Origin: Bog-877 sp050734135
GTDB taxonomy: Bacteria; Chloroflexota; Dormibacteria; Aeolococcales; Bog-877
Reading direction: 5' to 3'
Assembly: GCA_050734135.1 (NCBI GenBank)
Contig: JBOHUG010000072.1
Location: 1-64,000, forward strand
Length of the DNA stretch: 64,000 nucleotides
Shown: positions 35,320-43,526 of the stretch, piece after piece
How positions within the stretch are numbered: position 1 is the stretch's first letter
Layout of the letters: every line of letters begins with the position of its first letter
Notes under the pieces: model-generated
What the model was told of the DNA's origin: nothing
Database searches by the model: none
Seen by the model: the letters and a program-made list of their open reading frames with translations, nothing else
Program-made: the position numbers and the translations under genes

Positions 35320-36417
35320 ATGAACGAGGCAGTCCTGCTGATCGGGACCAGCAAGGGGGTGCTGGTGGCCAGGAGTGATCGGGCTCGCCAGAGCTGGGAG
35401 CTCGAGCCGCTTCAGCTGATGATGAGCTCCGTCTACGGGCTCGGCATCGATCGACGGCCGGCGACCCCGCGGCTCTTTGCAGGCGCGACCAGTGAGCATT
35501 GGGGTCCGTCACTCTTCCACTCCGACGACCTGGGTCAGACCTGGTCCGAGCCAGAGGCGGCTCCGGTGGCCTTCCCTGCTGAAACTGGAGTGGCGCTGAT
35601 CCGAATCTGGCAGGTGGAGCCCGGGCTCGAGTCCCAGCCCGATCTGGTCTATGCGGGGGTGGAACCTCATGCCCTCTTCCGCTCTGTGGATGGCGGAATC
35701 ACCTTCGAGCTGGTGGAGGGCCTGTACAACCATCCCCACCGGCCGGAGTGGGTGCCGGGGGGTGGCGGGGCATGCCTGCACACGGTGGTACCTCATCCGA
35801 ACGACCCGGATCGGATGCTGGTAGCACTCTCCTCGGGCGGGGTCTATCGGACAGCCGATGGCGGGAAAAACTGGGAAGCGGCCAATCAGGGCATACAGTC
35901 CTACTGGATGCCGGAGGAGCAACGCTTCCCGGAGTTTGGCCAGTGCGTCCACAAGGTGGGAATGCACCCCTCCAAGCCGGAACGACTGCTGGCCCAGAAC
36001 CACTTTGGGGTGTACCGGTCGGAGAACTACGGGAACAGTTGGGAGCCGATCGAGAACGGACTTCCTTCGAACTTCGGCTTCTCGCTGCTGGTCCATCCGC
36101 ACCAGCCCGACACCGTCTACCTCTTCCCCCTCAAAGCGGACTCGGAGAGGCTCCCTCCGGACCGGCGCTGCCGCGTCTACCGAAGCCGGGACGCGGGCCA
36201 GAACTGGGAGCCGCTGACCATGGGGCTGCCGCAGTCCCAATATCACGACATCGTGCTGCGGGATGCTCTCTGCACCGACCAGGCCGATCCCGCCGGGATC
36301 TACTTCGGGACCCGCGACGGGGAGGTCTATTCGAGCCTCGATGACGGAGATTCCTGGCAGATGGTGGCGAGCCACCTGCCGAACGTGCTGGCGGTGCGGG
36401 CGCTCGTGGCGGCGTGA
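35320..36417 (+). CDS. BNR/Asp-box beta-propeller protein (sialidase-like repeats)
   Basis: The 365-residue protein has no signal peptide and contains at least six Asp-box repeats of SxDxGxxW type: SDDLGQTW, SVDGGITF, TADGGKNW, SENYGNSW, SRDAGQNW and SLDDGDSW, spaced as blades of a propeller. Databases label such proteins exo-alpha-sialidase or BNR-repeat protein, but the catalytic Arg triad of true sialidases is not evident and a cytoplasmic scaffold or enzyme is likely. The ATG at 35320 follows GAGGAGG. The last four bases overlap the start of the MoaD-like gene, so the two are translationally coupled. Confidence 0.85.
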   Translation: MNEAVLLIGTSKGVLVARSDRARQSWELEPLQLMMSSVYGLGIDRRPATPRLFAGATSEHWGPSLFHSDDLGQTWSEPEAAPVAFPAETGVALIRIWQVEPGLESQPDLVYAGVEPHALFRSVDGGITFELVEGLYNHPHRPEWVPGGGGACLHTVVPHPNDPDRMLVALSSGGVYRTADGGKNWEAANQGIQSYWMPEEQRFPEFGQCVHKVGMHPSKPERLLAQNHFGVYRSENYGNSWEPIENGLPSNFGFSLLVHPHQPDTVYLFPLKADSERLPPDRRCRVYRSRDAGQNWEPLTMGLPQSQYHDIVLRDALCTDQADPAGIYFGTRDGEVYSSLDDGDSWQMVASHLPNVLAVRALVAA

Positions 36418-36704
36418 CCGCCAGCCTGCACCTGCCGGCGGTGCTGCGCCCTTCCGCGGACGGCCGGGGGGTGGTCACAGTCGACTCCGCCACTGTGGGT
36501 GGGGCACTGGACGAGCTGGCCCATTCCTGGCCCCAACTGGAGCGGAGGCTGCGCGATGAGCAGGGAGTGGTGCGGCGCCATATCCGGATCTATCTGGAAG
36601 ACAGCGACATTGCCTCTCTCCAGGGGCAGGCGACCCCGCTCTCTGACGGAGCTCGTGTTTACATAATTCCCGCTGTCTCTGGAGGCAGCCCAACGTCCGA
36701 CTGA
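36414..36704 (+). CDS. MoaD/ThiS-like ubiquitin-fold protein with extended C-terminus
   Basis: The 96-residue beta-grasp protein follows the MoaD/CysO pattern: a LPAVLRP first hairpin, TVGGALDELAHSWPQLERRL helix, RHIRIYLEDSDIASL, PLSDGARVYIIPAVSGG. The active Gly-Gly is followed by five more residues, SPTSD, so adenylation would require removal of the tail, as known for QbsE with its JAMM protease. It is coupled to the BNR gene by GTGA overlap. No MoaE, E1-like or JAMM protease gene is visible here. It may serve sulfur transfer for the molybdenum enzyme cluster or a separate pathway. Confidence 0.85.
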   Translation: MTASLHLPAVLRPSADGRGVVTVDSATVGGALDELAHSWPQLERRLRDEQGVVRRHIRIYLEDSDIASLQGQATPLSDGARVYIIPAVSGGSPTSD

Positions 36705-37481
36705 GATCCGCGCATGATCCGTCGTCAGAGCAGTGGATATTGCCACGTTTTACTTGCCCTACGACCGTTTTCGTGCGAAGGAATGCCGTCGCAAATACCC
36801 AAACTGCAATCCAAGGGGAGGCGCGCTGGCTGGTCAGTGCGCTTGCTAGTGGTCCGTGGCGAAGTCGACCCGGAATCGCCATCCTCGAGCCCCCGTTAAC
36901 CCACCAGTTGGGAGCCGTCCCCTGAGAAGCAGCTGGCCTCTCAGCACGGGTTCTGTTCATCCGCTCTGCTCTGGCGAAGCCCTTGAAATCAGCGCTACCG
37001 TGGGTTTCGCTCGTCGTCTACTGGGACCCATCTCGGGCCCGGCATTGGGAGTCACCGGACCACCCAAGTCGGCATCTGCTTCAGTTACGCGAGCCGGAGC
37101 CGACCGCATCACCTGCGCCGTCGCTCTTGTGTCGACGGGCTGCTTTGCTAGTGGCGGTGCTGCCGATTCCGGATTGTGAGCCAAATCGCGTGCCTGCCAC
37201 TCGCTGAAGAATCTCACCGGATTCGACGTGGCGCCGATCCGCTCGACAGCGACCACCGCCCAGTCCTCCGGACAAGTCAGGAGGTTACCCCGCTGGCTAC
37301 CAGATAACCAGTTCGGCGTCATTCAGGGATCGGTCCTCTCCAAGCGACGGTGGAAAACACGCGTCCGAACCGACGGCCAGAGTGCGGTTGTGACTGGAAG
37401 CTGTCCCGGTCCCGGCTCTTCCCCCAACCCCATTCAGCTCAAGCCGGTGGCGGTTCCCGCTCCAGCCAGGTCGAAGGGACT
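36705..37481. other. 0.78-kb region without a supportable gene
   Basis: This lies between the end of the plus-strand MoaD-like gene and the end of the minus-strand GntR gene. Frames are short and of shadow composition, and no family is recognised. No clear terminator hairpin was found. Confidence 0.45.
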
Positions 37482-38219
37482 TTAGTACCCAGAGGAGGGG
37501 GGGGATGAGCCGTTGCCCCAGGCATGGCCGAAGTCGTCGCCCTGGTCGTCACCTAACAAGTGCGAGCGCACTCGCTTGAGGTGGCGGCGCATGCCAAGCT
37601 GGGCCGCTGCGCTGTCCCGTTCCGTCAAGGCCCGGACGATCGTCCGGTGGTCGGTCCGGTACAGCTGCCGGCGCTCCTCAGTTGAGCTGCGATACTTCAG
37701 CCCGCCCCACACCGGCTGCGTCCTGGCCGATGCGATCATGGCCCCGATCCGGATCAGGAAGTTGTTGTGGGTAGCGCTGACCAAGCTGCGATGCAGGGCG
37801 CTGTCCCAGTCCTCCCAGCCCAGGTAGTCGTGAGCTCCGTCCCCGCCGGCCAGACAGCGTTCCATCTCGACGAAGTCGGCGCCGGTGGCGGCCATGACCG
37901 CCAGCGGCAGCAGCTGCGGCTCGAACAGCTCCCGCACGGTCATGATCTCGATCGGGCTCGTCTCGAATTGATCGCGGTCCTTGGCCGGGACCGCGATCAC
38001 GGTCGGCGAGACGAACGTCCCTCGTCCAACCTGGCGCACCAATCGCCCTTCCGCCTCCAAATGGCTCAGCGCCCGCCGGACCGCGGCGCGGCCGACACCG
38101 GCCATCTGGGCCAGCTCCCGCTCCGTGGGGAGCCGGGCTCCCGGGCCGAGGCCGCGCGCCACGATGGTGCGCTCGACCACCTCGGCTACCACGCTTTCGC
38201 TTCCCAATTGAGACAACAT
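37482..38219 (-). CDS. GntR-family regulator, FadR/FCD subfamily
   Basis: The 245-residue protein has the N-terminal GntR winged helix (GPGARLPTERELAQMAGVGRAAVRRALSHLEAEGRL to VGRGTFVSP) and an FCD ligand domain (RELFEPQLLPLAVMAAT, DWDSALHRSLVSATHNNFL, DHRTIVRALTERDS with its metal-binding His). It is divergent from cassette 2 of the Liv transporters and is most likely its repressor, responding to an organic acid. It starts at ATG 38219 and ends in a Gly/Ser/Pro tail. Confidence 0.92.
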   Translation of the reverse strand: MLSQLGSESVVAEVVERTIVARGLGPGARLPTERELAQMAGVGRAAVRRALSHLEAEGRLVRQVGRGTFVSPTVIAVPAKDRDQFETSPIEIMTVRELFEPQLLPLAVMAATGADFVEMERCLAGGDGAHDYLGWEDWDSALHRSLVSATHNNFLIRIGAMIASARTQPVWGGLKYRSSTEERRQLYRTDHRTIVRALTERDSAAAQLGMRRHLKRVRSHLLGDDQGDDFGHAWGNGSSPPSSGY

Positions 38220-38350
38220 CGAATTGAATTCGGATCCTACACGCTTCTGACCGCCCGGAAGTCACCCTCACCCCGCGGCTGGGAACCCGACCCGGCGCCT
38301 TAGTTCGCCTTGACAAGGCTGTGCCGCGTTCGTAGGATACGACGGACATG

Positions 38351-38404
38351 ACCAAAACCACCAACTTCGGGATTTTGTCCATATTGGTTAGATTGGTCTA
38401 GAAT
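38351..38404 (+). promoter_or_regulatory. Promoter and inverted-repeat operator candidate for Liv cassette 2
   Basis: TTGTCC (38375-38380), an 18-bp spacer and TAGAAT (38399-38404) form a plausible promoter about 95 bases ahead of the GTG start. An imperfect inverted repeat, 38351-38364 against 38384-38397 (10 of 14 positions), flanks and overlaps it and could bind the divergent GntR regulator. Confidence 0.4.
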
Positions 38405-38497
38405 TGGGCACGGTGGGGACGGCCAGCCCGCAAGCCGTGAGGGGCATTAGTGGGCGATAGCCGCGTGGGTCAGGTGCCACATTCAGGAGGGAGACAG

Positions 38498-39790
38498 GTG
38501 CGCATTCGCAAGTCGATGGTCTTGGTCGGCGTAGCCGCGCTCAGCGCGATCCTGGTGGCCAGCGGAGCCTCCGCAGCGACCAAGAAAGGGTCGCTGGTGA
38601 TAGCAGGGGTCATCGCCATCACCGGCAGTAGCAGCTTCGAGGGGTCTAACCAGTCCGAGGGGCTCTACCCGGCGATCAGCGAGATCAACAGCCACGGTGG
38701 TGTGCTGGGCCACGACTTGGTGTACAAGGGAGTAGACACCAGGGGTGACCCAGCTGACGCCCTTCCGGCGGTGCAGCAGTTGCTGGCCACCACAAGTAAC
38801 TTGGTCGCAGTTGCAGGCCCGGGGACCACTTCCGCTCCGACCATCGTGCCAGTGCTCAACTCGGCCCACATTCCCATGATGGCGGTGGCGGGAGAGTCCT
38901 CCTACGACCGCAGCCCCTACAAGTACTTCTGGCGTCTGTTCCCGCCCGACTCGGCTAACGGCACCGCCATGGCGATCTGGGCGCACCGCAAGGGCTACAC
39001 CCGCGTAGGGGCGGTCTTCGGCTCCGACGCCGGATCCCAGGGCGACCTTCCCGGTGTTCTGGCCAGCCTGAAGGCACTCCATATCAAGCTGGTCGCGAAT
39101 ATCACCCTCACCCCCGATCAGTCGTCCTATCAGTCGTCGGTGAGTCAGCTGATCCAGGCCCACCCAGACGTGATCGTGACCGAGTCAGACGGCGGTACTG
39201 CCGGGACCTTCTTCGGCGAGCTCAAGTCCCTGGGCGGGTTGGTACCGGTCATCGGCACCGAGGCAACCTACACCACGCCGTGGCTGACCGCAGTGCACAG
39301 CGCCGTCGGTAGTGCTGATTTTCACCGTTACTACTCAGGCCTGATCACCGCCGTCTCTAAGCCCACGGCGGCGGTCACGGCGTGGAACAAAGCAGTCCAT
39401 GCAGCGGCAAGTCAATTGCCGGTGTCAGCGAAGGCGGCAGCGGCTAATCCGTTCGCCATCACCTACTACGACGGCCTGATCGCGGTGGCGCTGGCGATGA
39501 ACGCCGCTAAGAGCACCAACCCGGTGGTCTTCAACAACTACATCGCCGCAGTCTCCAATCCTGGCAAGGGCAAGACCGTCGTCTACAGCTATGCGCAGGG
39601 CGTGGCAGCGCTGAATGCCGGTAAGCACATTCAGTACTTCGGTGCCACCGGCCTCATCGACTTCAACAAATACCACAATTCCTTCGGCAACCAGGAGGCC
39701 GTGACAGAATCGACCTCGGGAAGCACCGTCAATCTCGGCACGGTCACCGTGAAGGCGATCGAAGCGGTGAACGTGAAGGGAGTCGCCTAG
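38498..39790 (+). CDS. livK: Liv-type solute-binding protein, cassette 2
   Basis: The 430-residue protein has a signal peptide (SMVLVGVAALSAILVASG, cleavage near ASA) and a type I binding-protein fold: VIAGVIAITGSSSFEG, INSHGGVLGHDLVYKG, VAVAGPGTTSAPTIVPVLN, YTRVGAVFGSDAGSQ. There is no lipobox cysteine. The GTG at 38498 follows AGGAGGGAG. The end IDFNKYHNSFGNQEAV matches the other two binding proteins here. It delivers an unknown solute to the cassette-2 permeases encoded directly downstream. Confidence 0.92.
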   Translation: MRIRKSMVLVGVAALSAILVASGASAATKKGSLVIAGVIAITGSSSFEGSNQSEGLYPAISEINSHGGVLGHDLVYKGVDTRGDPADALPAVQQLLATTSNLVAVAGPGTTSAPTIVPVLNSAHIPMMAVAGESSYDRSPYKYFWRLFPPDSANGTAMAIWAHRKGYTRVGAVFGSDAGSQGDLPGVLASLKALHIKLVANITLTPDQSSYQSSVSQLIQAHPDVIVTESDGGTAGTFFGELKSLGGLVPVIGTEATYTTPWLTAVHSAVGSADFHRYYSGLITAVSKPTAAVTAWNKAVHAAASQLPVSAKAAAANPFAITYYDGLIAVALAMNAAKSTNPVVFNNYIAAVSNPGKGKTVVYSYAQGVAALNAGKHIQYFGATGLIDFNKYHNSFGNQEAVTESTSGSTVNLGTVTVKAIEAVNVKGVA

Positions 39791-39791
39791 G

Positions 39792-40679
39792 GTGCTTTCC
39801 CAGCTGCTCAGCTCCGTCGCGGATGGGATCGTGGTCGCCGCGATCCTAGCCGTGGCGGCGATGGGCTTCACCCTCCAGTTTGGATTGACCAACGTGCTAA
39901 ATCTGAGCTTCGGAGCGGTGATGACCGTCGGCGGGTTCACGGCCTACCTGGTCAGCGTCGCCGGTCTGAGCGCCTGGCTGGGGCTGCTGCTGGGTGGTGC
40001 CGCGGGGGCGATCGCCACCATCCTCTTGGGGCGGGGCGTGCTGCGGCTCTACGCGCGCCGCCGAACTCAGCTTTTCGAGATGATGATGGTGACGCTGGGG
40101 ATGTCGTTGGTGATCGACTACACCCTGCAGGCGGTTTCTCAGAACGCGATTTACGGCTACACCGTGCTCCAGGGAAAGCCGGTCGTCATCGGTCCGATTG
40201 ACGTCACCCCGATCCAGGTGGCGATCGTGGGAATGGCGGTGCTGATCTTGGTCGTGGCCGAGGCAGCCTTGAAATTCACCAAGGTGGGAAAGGCGCTCCG
40301 GGCCACCGCCGTCGAGCCTAGCCTAGCCCGCTCCTGCGGTATCCACACCAGTCGAGTGGTGCTGGTGACCTGGGCGATCAGCGGCTTCCTCTGCGGCCTG
40401 GCAGGCGTCATCTACATCATCAGCACCCAGAGCGTTGACTACTCCACCGGGGAGCTGTTCTTGCCCCTGATCATTGCCGCCGCCATCCTGGGCGGGGTCG
40501 GCTCGCTCCGCGGCGCCGTCGGGGCCGCCGTGGTAATGGGTGTGGTCACCGAGGTGGTCGCTGGCTTCGGCGGTTCCGCCTACAGCACAGTGGCCGGCTT
40601 CGCCATCCTGGTGGTGGTCCTGCTACTGCGCCCGGGCAGTGTTGTGGGAGGGGCCGAGGACCGGCAGTTGGTCCTGTGA
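39792..40679 (+). CDS. livH: Liv-type ABC transporter permease (LivH), cassette 2
   Basis: The 295-residue, eight-helix permease has AAMGFTLQFGLTNVLNLSFG, the coupling helix GKALRATAVEPSLARSCGI and LIIAAAILGGVGSLRGAV. It begins at GTG 39792, one base after the stop of the binding-protein gene, so translation is coupled. It is equal in length to its paralogues at 27834 and 60336. Confidence 0.93.
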   Translation: MLSQLLSSVADGIVVAAILAVAAMGFTLQFGLTNVLNLSFGAVMTVGGFTAYLVSVAGLSAWLGLLLGGAAGAIATILLGRGVLRLYARRRTQLFEMMMVTLGMSLVIDYTLQAVSQNAIYGYTVLQGKPVVIGPIDVTPIQVAIVGMAVLILVVAEAALKFTKVGKALRATAVEPSLARSCGIHTSRVVLVTWAISGFLCGLAGVIYIISTQSVDYSTGELFLPLIIAAAILGGVGSLRGAVGAAVVMGVVTEVVAGFGGSAYSTVAGFAILVVVLLLRPGSVVGGAEDRQLVL

Positions 40680-40742
40680 CACTGTGGTTGTGGCCCAAAG
40701 CTTGTGAACTGGAGCGCGGCCGAACTGGACCGTTGAGTTGAT

Positions 40743-41744
40743 GTGAACGTCTGGGGGTTCTACATCTCGACCTTGGTCATCTACTTCGGCGTCGACCTGC
40801 TGTCTGGGATCGCCCTCAACCTGCAGTTCGGCTACGCCGGAGTGGTCAACTTCGGCTTCGTCGTATTCCAGGCAGCCGGCGCTTACGCCGCGGCGGTCGT
40901 CCTGCTGGGGCCGAGCGGAGGGGTGGCTTCTTTTCAGCAGTACGTGTTCGGTTCCCGCCTGCCCTTCCCCGTGGACCTGTTGATTGCCGCCGGAGCCGGG
41001 GCCTTGCTCTCACTTGTGGTGGGGCTCTTTAGCCTGCGGCGCATGCGCCGGGACTACCAGGCAGCGGTGCTCCTGATCGTGTCTCTGATACTGGTTCAGC
41101 TGGTCTCGGCGGATGTACCGCTCTTCAATGGGTCCAACGGTTTGACCGGGGTAGGGTGGCCGCTGGGCAACCTGCTGCACATCTCCGTGCGGGCCAACCC
41201 CTGGACCTATGCGATCTGGGTGCTAGCTATCTGCGCTGTCGTCTATGTCCTGGTGTCGTGGCTGTCGCGCTCCCCCTGGGGCCGGTCACTCCGGGCGATG
41301 AGGGACCACGAGGCAGCCGCGTCGGCGATGGGTCTCAACATAACCTCGTTGCGTCTTCAGGTGTTCGTGCTGGGGGGTGCCATCGCCGGCTTAAGTGGTG
41401 GGCTGTTGGTCGAGTACCTCGGCGCTTGGTCCCCGGGAGCCTGGGGCTACGTGGAGACTTTCGTGATCTTCACCGCGATCTTCGTGGGCGGAGTGGGCAA
41501 CTACCGGGGCGTGATCCTGGGAGTACTGCTGGTACCGGTCATCTTCTTGGAGTTGCCCCGCTTTCTCCCGGCGATCGGATACCCCGGGCTGATCGACTCC
41601 CTGCAGTGGGTGGTGATCGGACTGGCGTGGATGTTGTGCCTGCTCTTCCGACCCCGGGGAATTCTCCCCGAGAGACGGTTGGTGATGCGGCCGCCGGCGC
41701 AGGATATTCCCAGTCCCGCGGCACCAGCTGAGTCGAGGCTGTAG
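40743..41744 (+). CDS. livM: Liv-type ABC transporter permease (LivM), cassette 2
   Basis: The 333-residue permease has GIALNLQFGYAGVVNFGFVVFQAAGA, SLRRMRRDYQAAVLL, the coupling helix GRSLRAMRDHEAAASAMG and VIFTAIFVGGVGNYRG, ending in the basic RPRGILPERRLV tail. It starts at GTG 40743 with only a weak ribosome site. The 63-bp gap before it is non-coding. Confidence 0.93.
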   Translation: MNVWGFYISTLVIYFGVDLLSGIALNLQFGYAGVVNFGFVVFQAAGAYAAAVVLLGPSGGVASFQQYVFGSRLPFPVDLLIAAGAGALLSLVVGLFSLRRMRRDYQAAVLLIVSLILVQLVSADVPLFNGSNGLTGVGWPLGNLLHISVRANPWTYAIWVLAICAVVYVLVSWLSRSPWGRSLRAMRDHEAAASAMGLNITSLRLQVFVLGGAIAGLSGGLLVEYLGAWSPGAWGYVETFVIFTAIFVGGVGNYRGVILGVLLVPVIFLELPRFLPAIGYPGLIDSLQWVVIGLAWMLCLLFRPRGILPERRLVMRPPAQDIPSPAAPAESRL

Positions 41745-41752
41745 GCGCGGGA

Positions 41753-42613
41753 ATGGGCGAAGTAGACGAGAACTCGCGCCGCGGGGAGTCGTCGGTTGGA
41801 CCGGCCGGGATTGGCTTCGCGGCGGCTGGAGCCGGAGCGGCGATCGACTCGGCCGGAGCAGAGGACGTCCTTGTGGTCCGCGACGTGGTGGTCAACTACG
41901 GAGGGGCCCGGGCGGTCGACAACGTGTCGCTCTCCCTCCGGCGCGGTGAGGTGGTCGGGATCATCGGACCTAACGGCGCTGGCAAGTCGTCCTTCCTAGG
42001 CGCCCTAGGGGGACAGGTGAAGCGGGCCAGCGGCACGGTGGCTCTAGGGGGGCGCGACATCAGTCATCTGATGCCTCATGACAGGGCCCGCCTGGGCCTG
42101 GCCCGAACCTTCCAGACCACCAGCGAATTCGCCAAAATGACCGTGTTCGAGAACCTGGTTACCGCCGCCGAAGGCGACTCCGGGGCCTCGCTCAAGGCCG
42201 TCGTGCTGCACCCGCGGCGGACCGCCAACCGGGAGCGGTCGTTCGCCGAACGGGCCTGGGAAATCCTGCGGCGATTCGAGATGGACGCTACGGCCAACCT
42301 TTACGGCCGGGAGCTGAGCGGCGGCCAGCGGCGGCTGGTCGAGGTCATGCGGTGCCTGATGCGCAACCCCAGCGTGCTGCTCTTAGACGAGCCAATGGTC
42401 GGAGTAGCTCCCCACCTGACCGGCAAGCTGATCGATGACTTGCGCACCGTCCGGAGTGACGGCCTGGGCATCCTGGTCGTGGAGCATGCGCTCGAGGTCG
42501 TCCGGCGGCTCTGCGACCGGGTAGTGGTGATGGCGTTGGGCAAGGTAATCGCCGCCGGCAGCTACGAGGAGGTGGTCCAGGATGCGCTTGTCCAGGCAGC
42601 CTACCTCTCGTAG
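41753..42613 (+). CDS. livG: Liv-type ABC transporter ATP-binding protein (LivG), cassette 2
   Basis: The 286-residue ATPase has Walker A GPNGAGKSSFLGAL, LARTFQTTSEFAKMTVFENL, the LivG insertion, signature LSGGQRRLVEVM and Walker B VLLLDEPMVGV, ending with LVQAAYLS. The first 40 residues are Gly/Ala-rich and precede the ABC domain, so an internal start is possible. It lies 8 bp after LivM. Confidence 0.93.
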   Translation: MGEVDENSRRGESSVGPAGIGFAAAGAGAAIDSAGAEDVLVVRDVVVNYGGARAVDNVSLSLRRGEVVGIIGPNGAGKSSFLGALGGQVKRASGTVALGGRDISHLMPHDRARLGLARTFQTTSEFAKMTVFENLVTAAEGDSGASLKAVVLHPRRTANRERSFAERAWEILRRFEMDATANLYGRELSGGQRRLVEVMRCLMRNPSVLLLDEPMVGVAPHLTGKLIDDLRTVRSDGLGILVVEHALEVVRRLCDRVVVMALGKVIAAGSYEEVVQDALVQAAYLS

Positions 42614-42633
42614 CCGTCAGCGCGGGGCCGGGA

Positions 42634-43398
42634 ATGGCGTTGCCTGAGCGCCCGGATCCGTTCCTGATCGCCACCTCGGTGAGCGCCGGCTACGGACAGG
42701 TACCGGTTGTCCGCGAGGTCTCAGTCGAAGTCGGTTTGGGCGAGATCGTGGTGGTGGTCGGACCCAACGGGGCAGGCAAGAGCACCCTGGTGAAAGCGAT
42801 CACCGGAGAGCTAGATCTTCTAGGCGGACAAATCCTCTACGGGGATCGGGACATCAGCCGACTCCGGGAGGACGACCGGATGGCCAGGGGGATGGGTTAT
42901 GTCCCCCAACTGCGCGATGTCTTTCCCACGCTCACCGTCACCGAGAACCTGGAGATGGGAGGGTACCGGTTTGACAAGCGAAGGACCGCGGAGCGCACCG
43001 AGCACGTGCTGGAGACGTTTCCCGCACTCCGGGCATTGCGCCGCCGGGTCGCGCGCAGCATGAGTGGTGGGGAACAGAAGATGCTTGGCATCGCCCGCGC
43101 TCTGATGGCCGATCCCAAGGTACTCATCCTCGATGAGCCGACGGCCAACCTCGCGCCCCAAGTCGCCACCCACGTCTTGCAGGACATCGTGGCCGGTCTT
43201 GCCAAGGAGGGCCGCGCGGTACTCCTGATCGAGCAGCGGGTGCAGATGGCGCTGGAAATCTCCTCCTGGGGCTATGTCCTCACTGACGGCCAGTTGCGGT
43301 TGGAGAAGAGTTCAAGGGAACTGTTGGACATGACCGACCTGGGCAGCGTGTTTCTGGGGATGGCCAGCGCTGGCGCGCCGGCTGTCCACGGCGGTTAG
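42634..43398 (+). CDS. livF: Liv-type ABC transporter ATP-binding protein (LivF), cassette 2
   Basis: The 254-residue ATPase has Walker A GPNGAGKSTLVKAI, MGYVPQLRDVFPTLTVTENL, signature MSGGEQKMLGIA and Walker B VLILDEPTANL. It completes the binding protein-H-M-G-F importer. Compared with cassettes 1 and 3 its signature and D-loop region differ more, so cassette 2 looks like the most divergent of the three. Confidence 0.93.
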   Translation: MALPERPDPFLIATSVSAGYGQVPVVREVSVEVGLGEIVVVVGPNGAGKSTLVKAITGELDLLGGQILYGDRDISRLREDDRMARGMGYVPQLRDVFPTLTVTENLEMGGYRFDKRRTAERTEHVLETFPALRALRRRVARSMSGGEQKMLGIARALMADPKVLILDEPTANLAPQVATHVLQDIVAGLAKEGRAVLLIEQRVQMALEISSWGYVLTDGQLRLEKSSRELLDMTDLGSVFLGMASAGAPAVHGG

Positions 43399-43526
43399 GC
43401 GTTGGCCCGGAATCGCCCTCCAGGTGGCGTTCGATCGGGAGAAGCGGCGTCTCCCGTGGGCGGACCGGGGTTCCGCCGAACTTGCTCGGTACCAGCGGGT
43501 GTCCAACGACGTGGGCAGGCCCGCCG

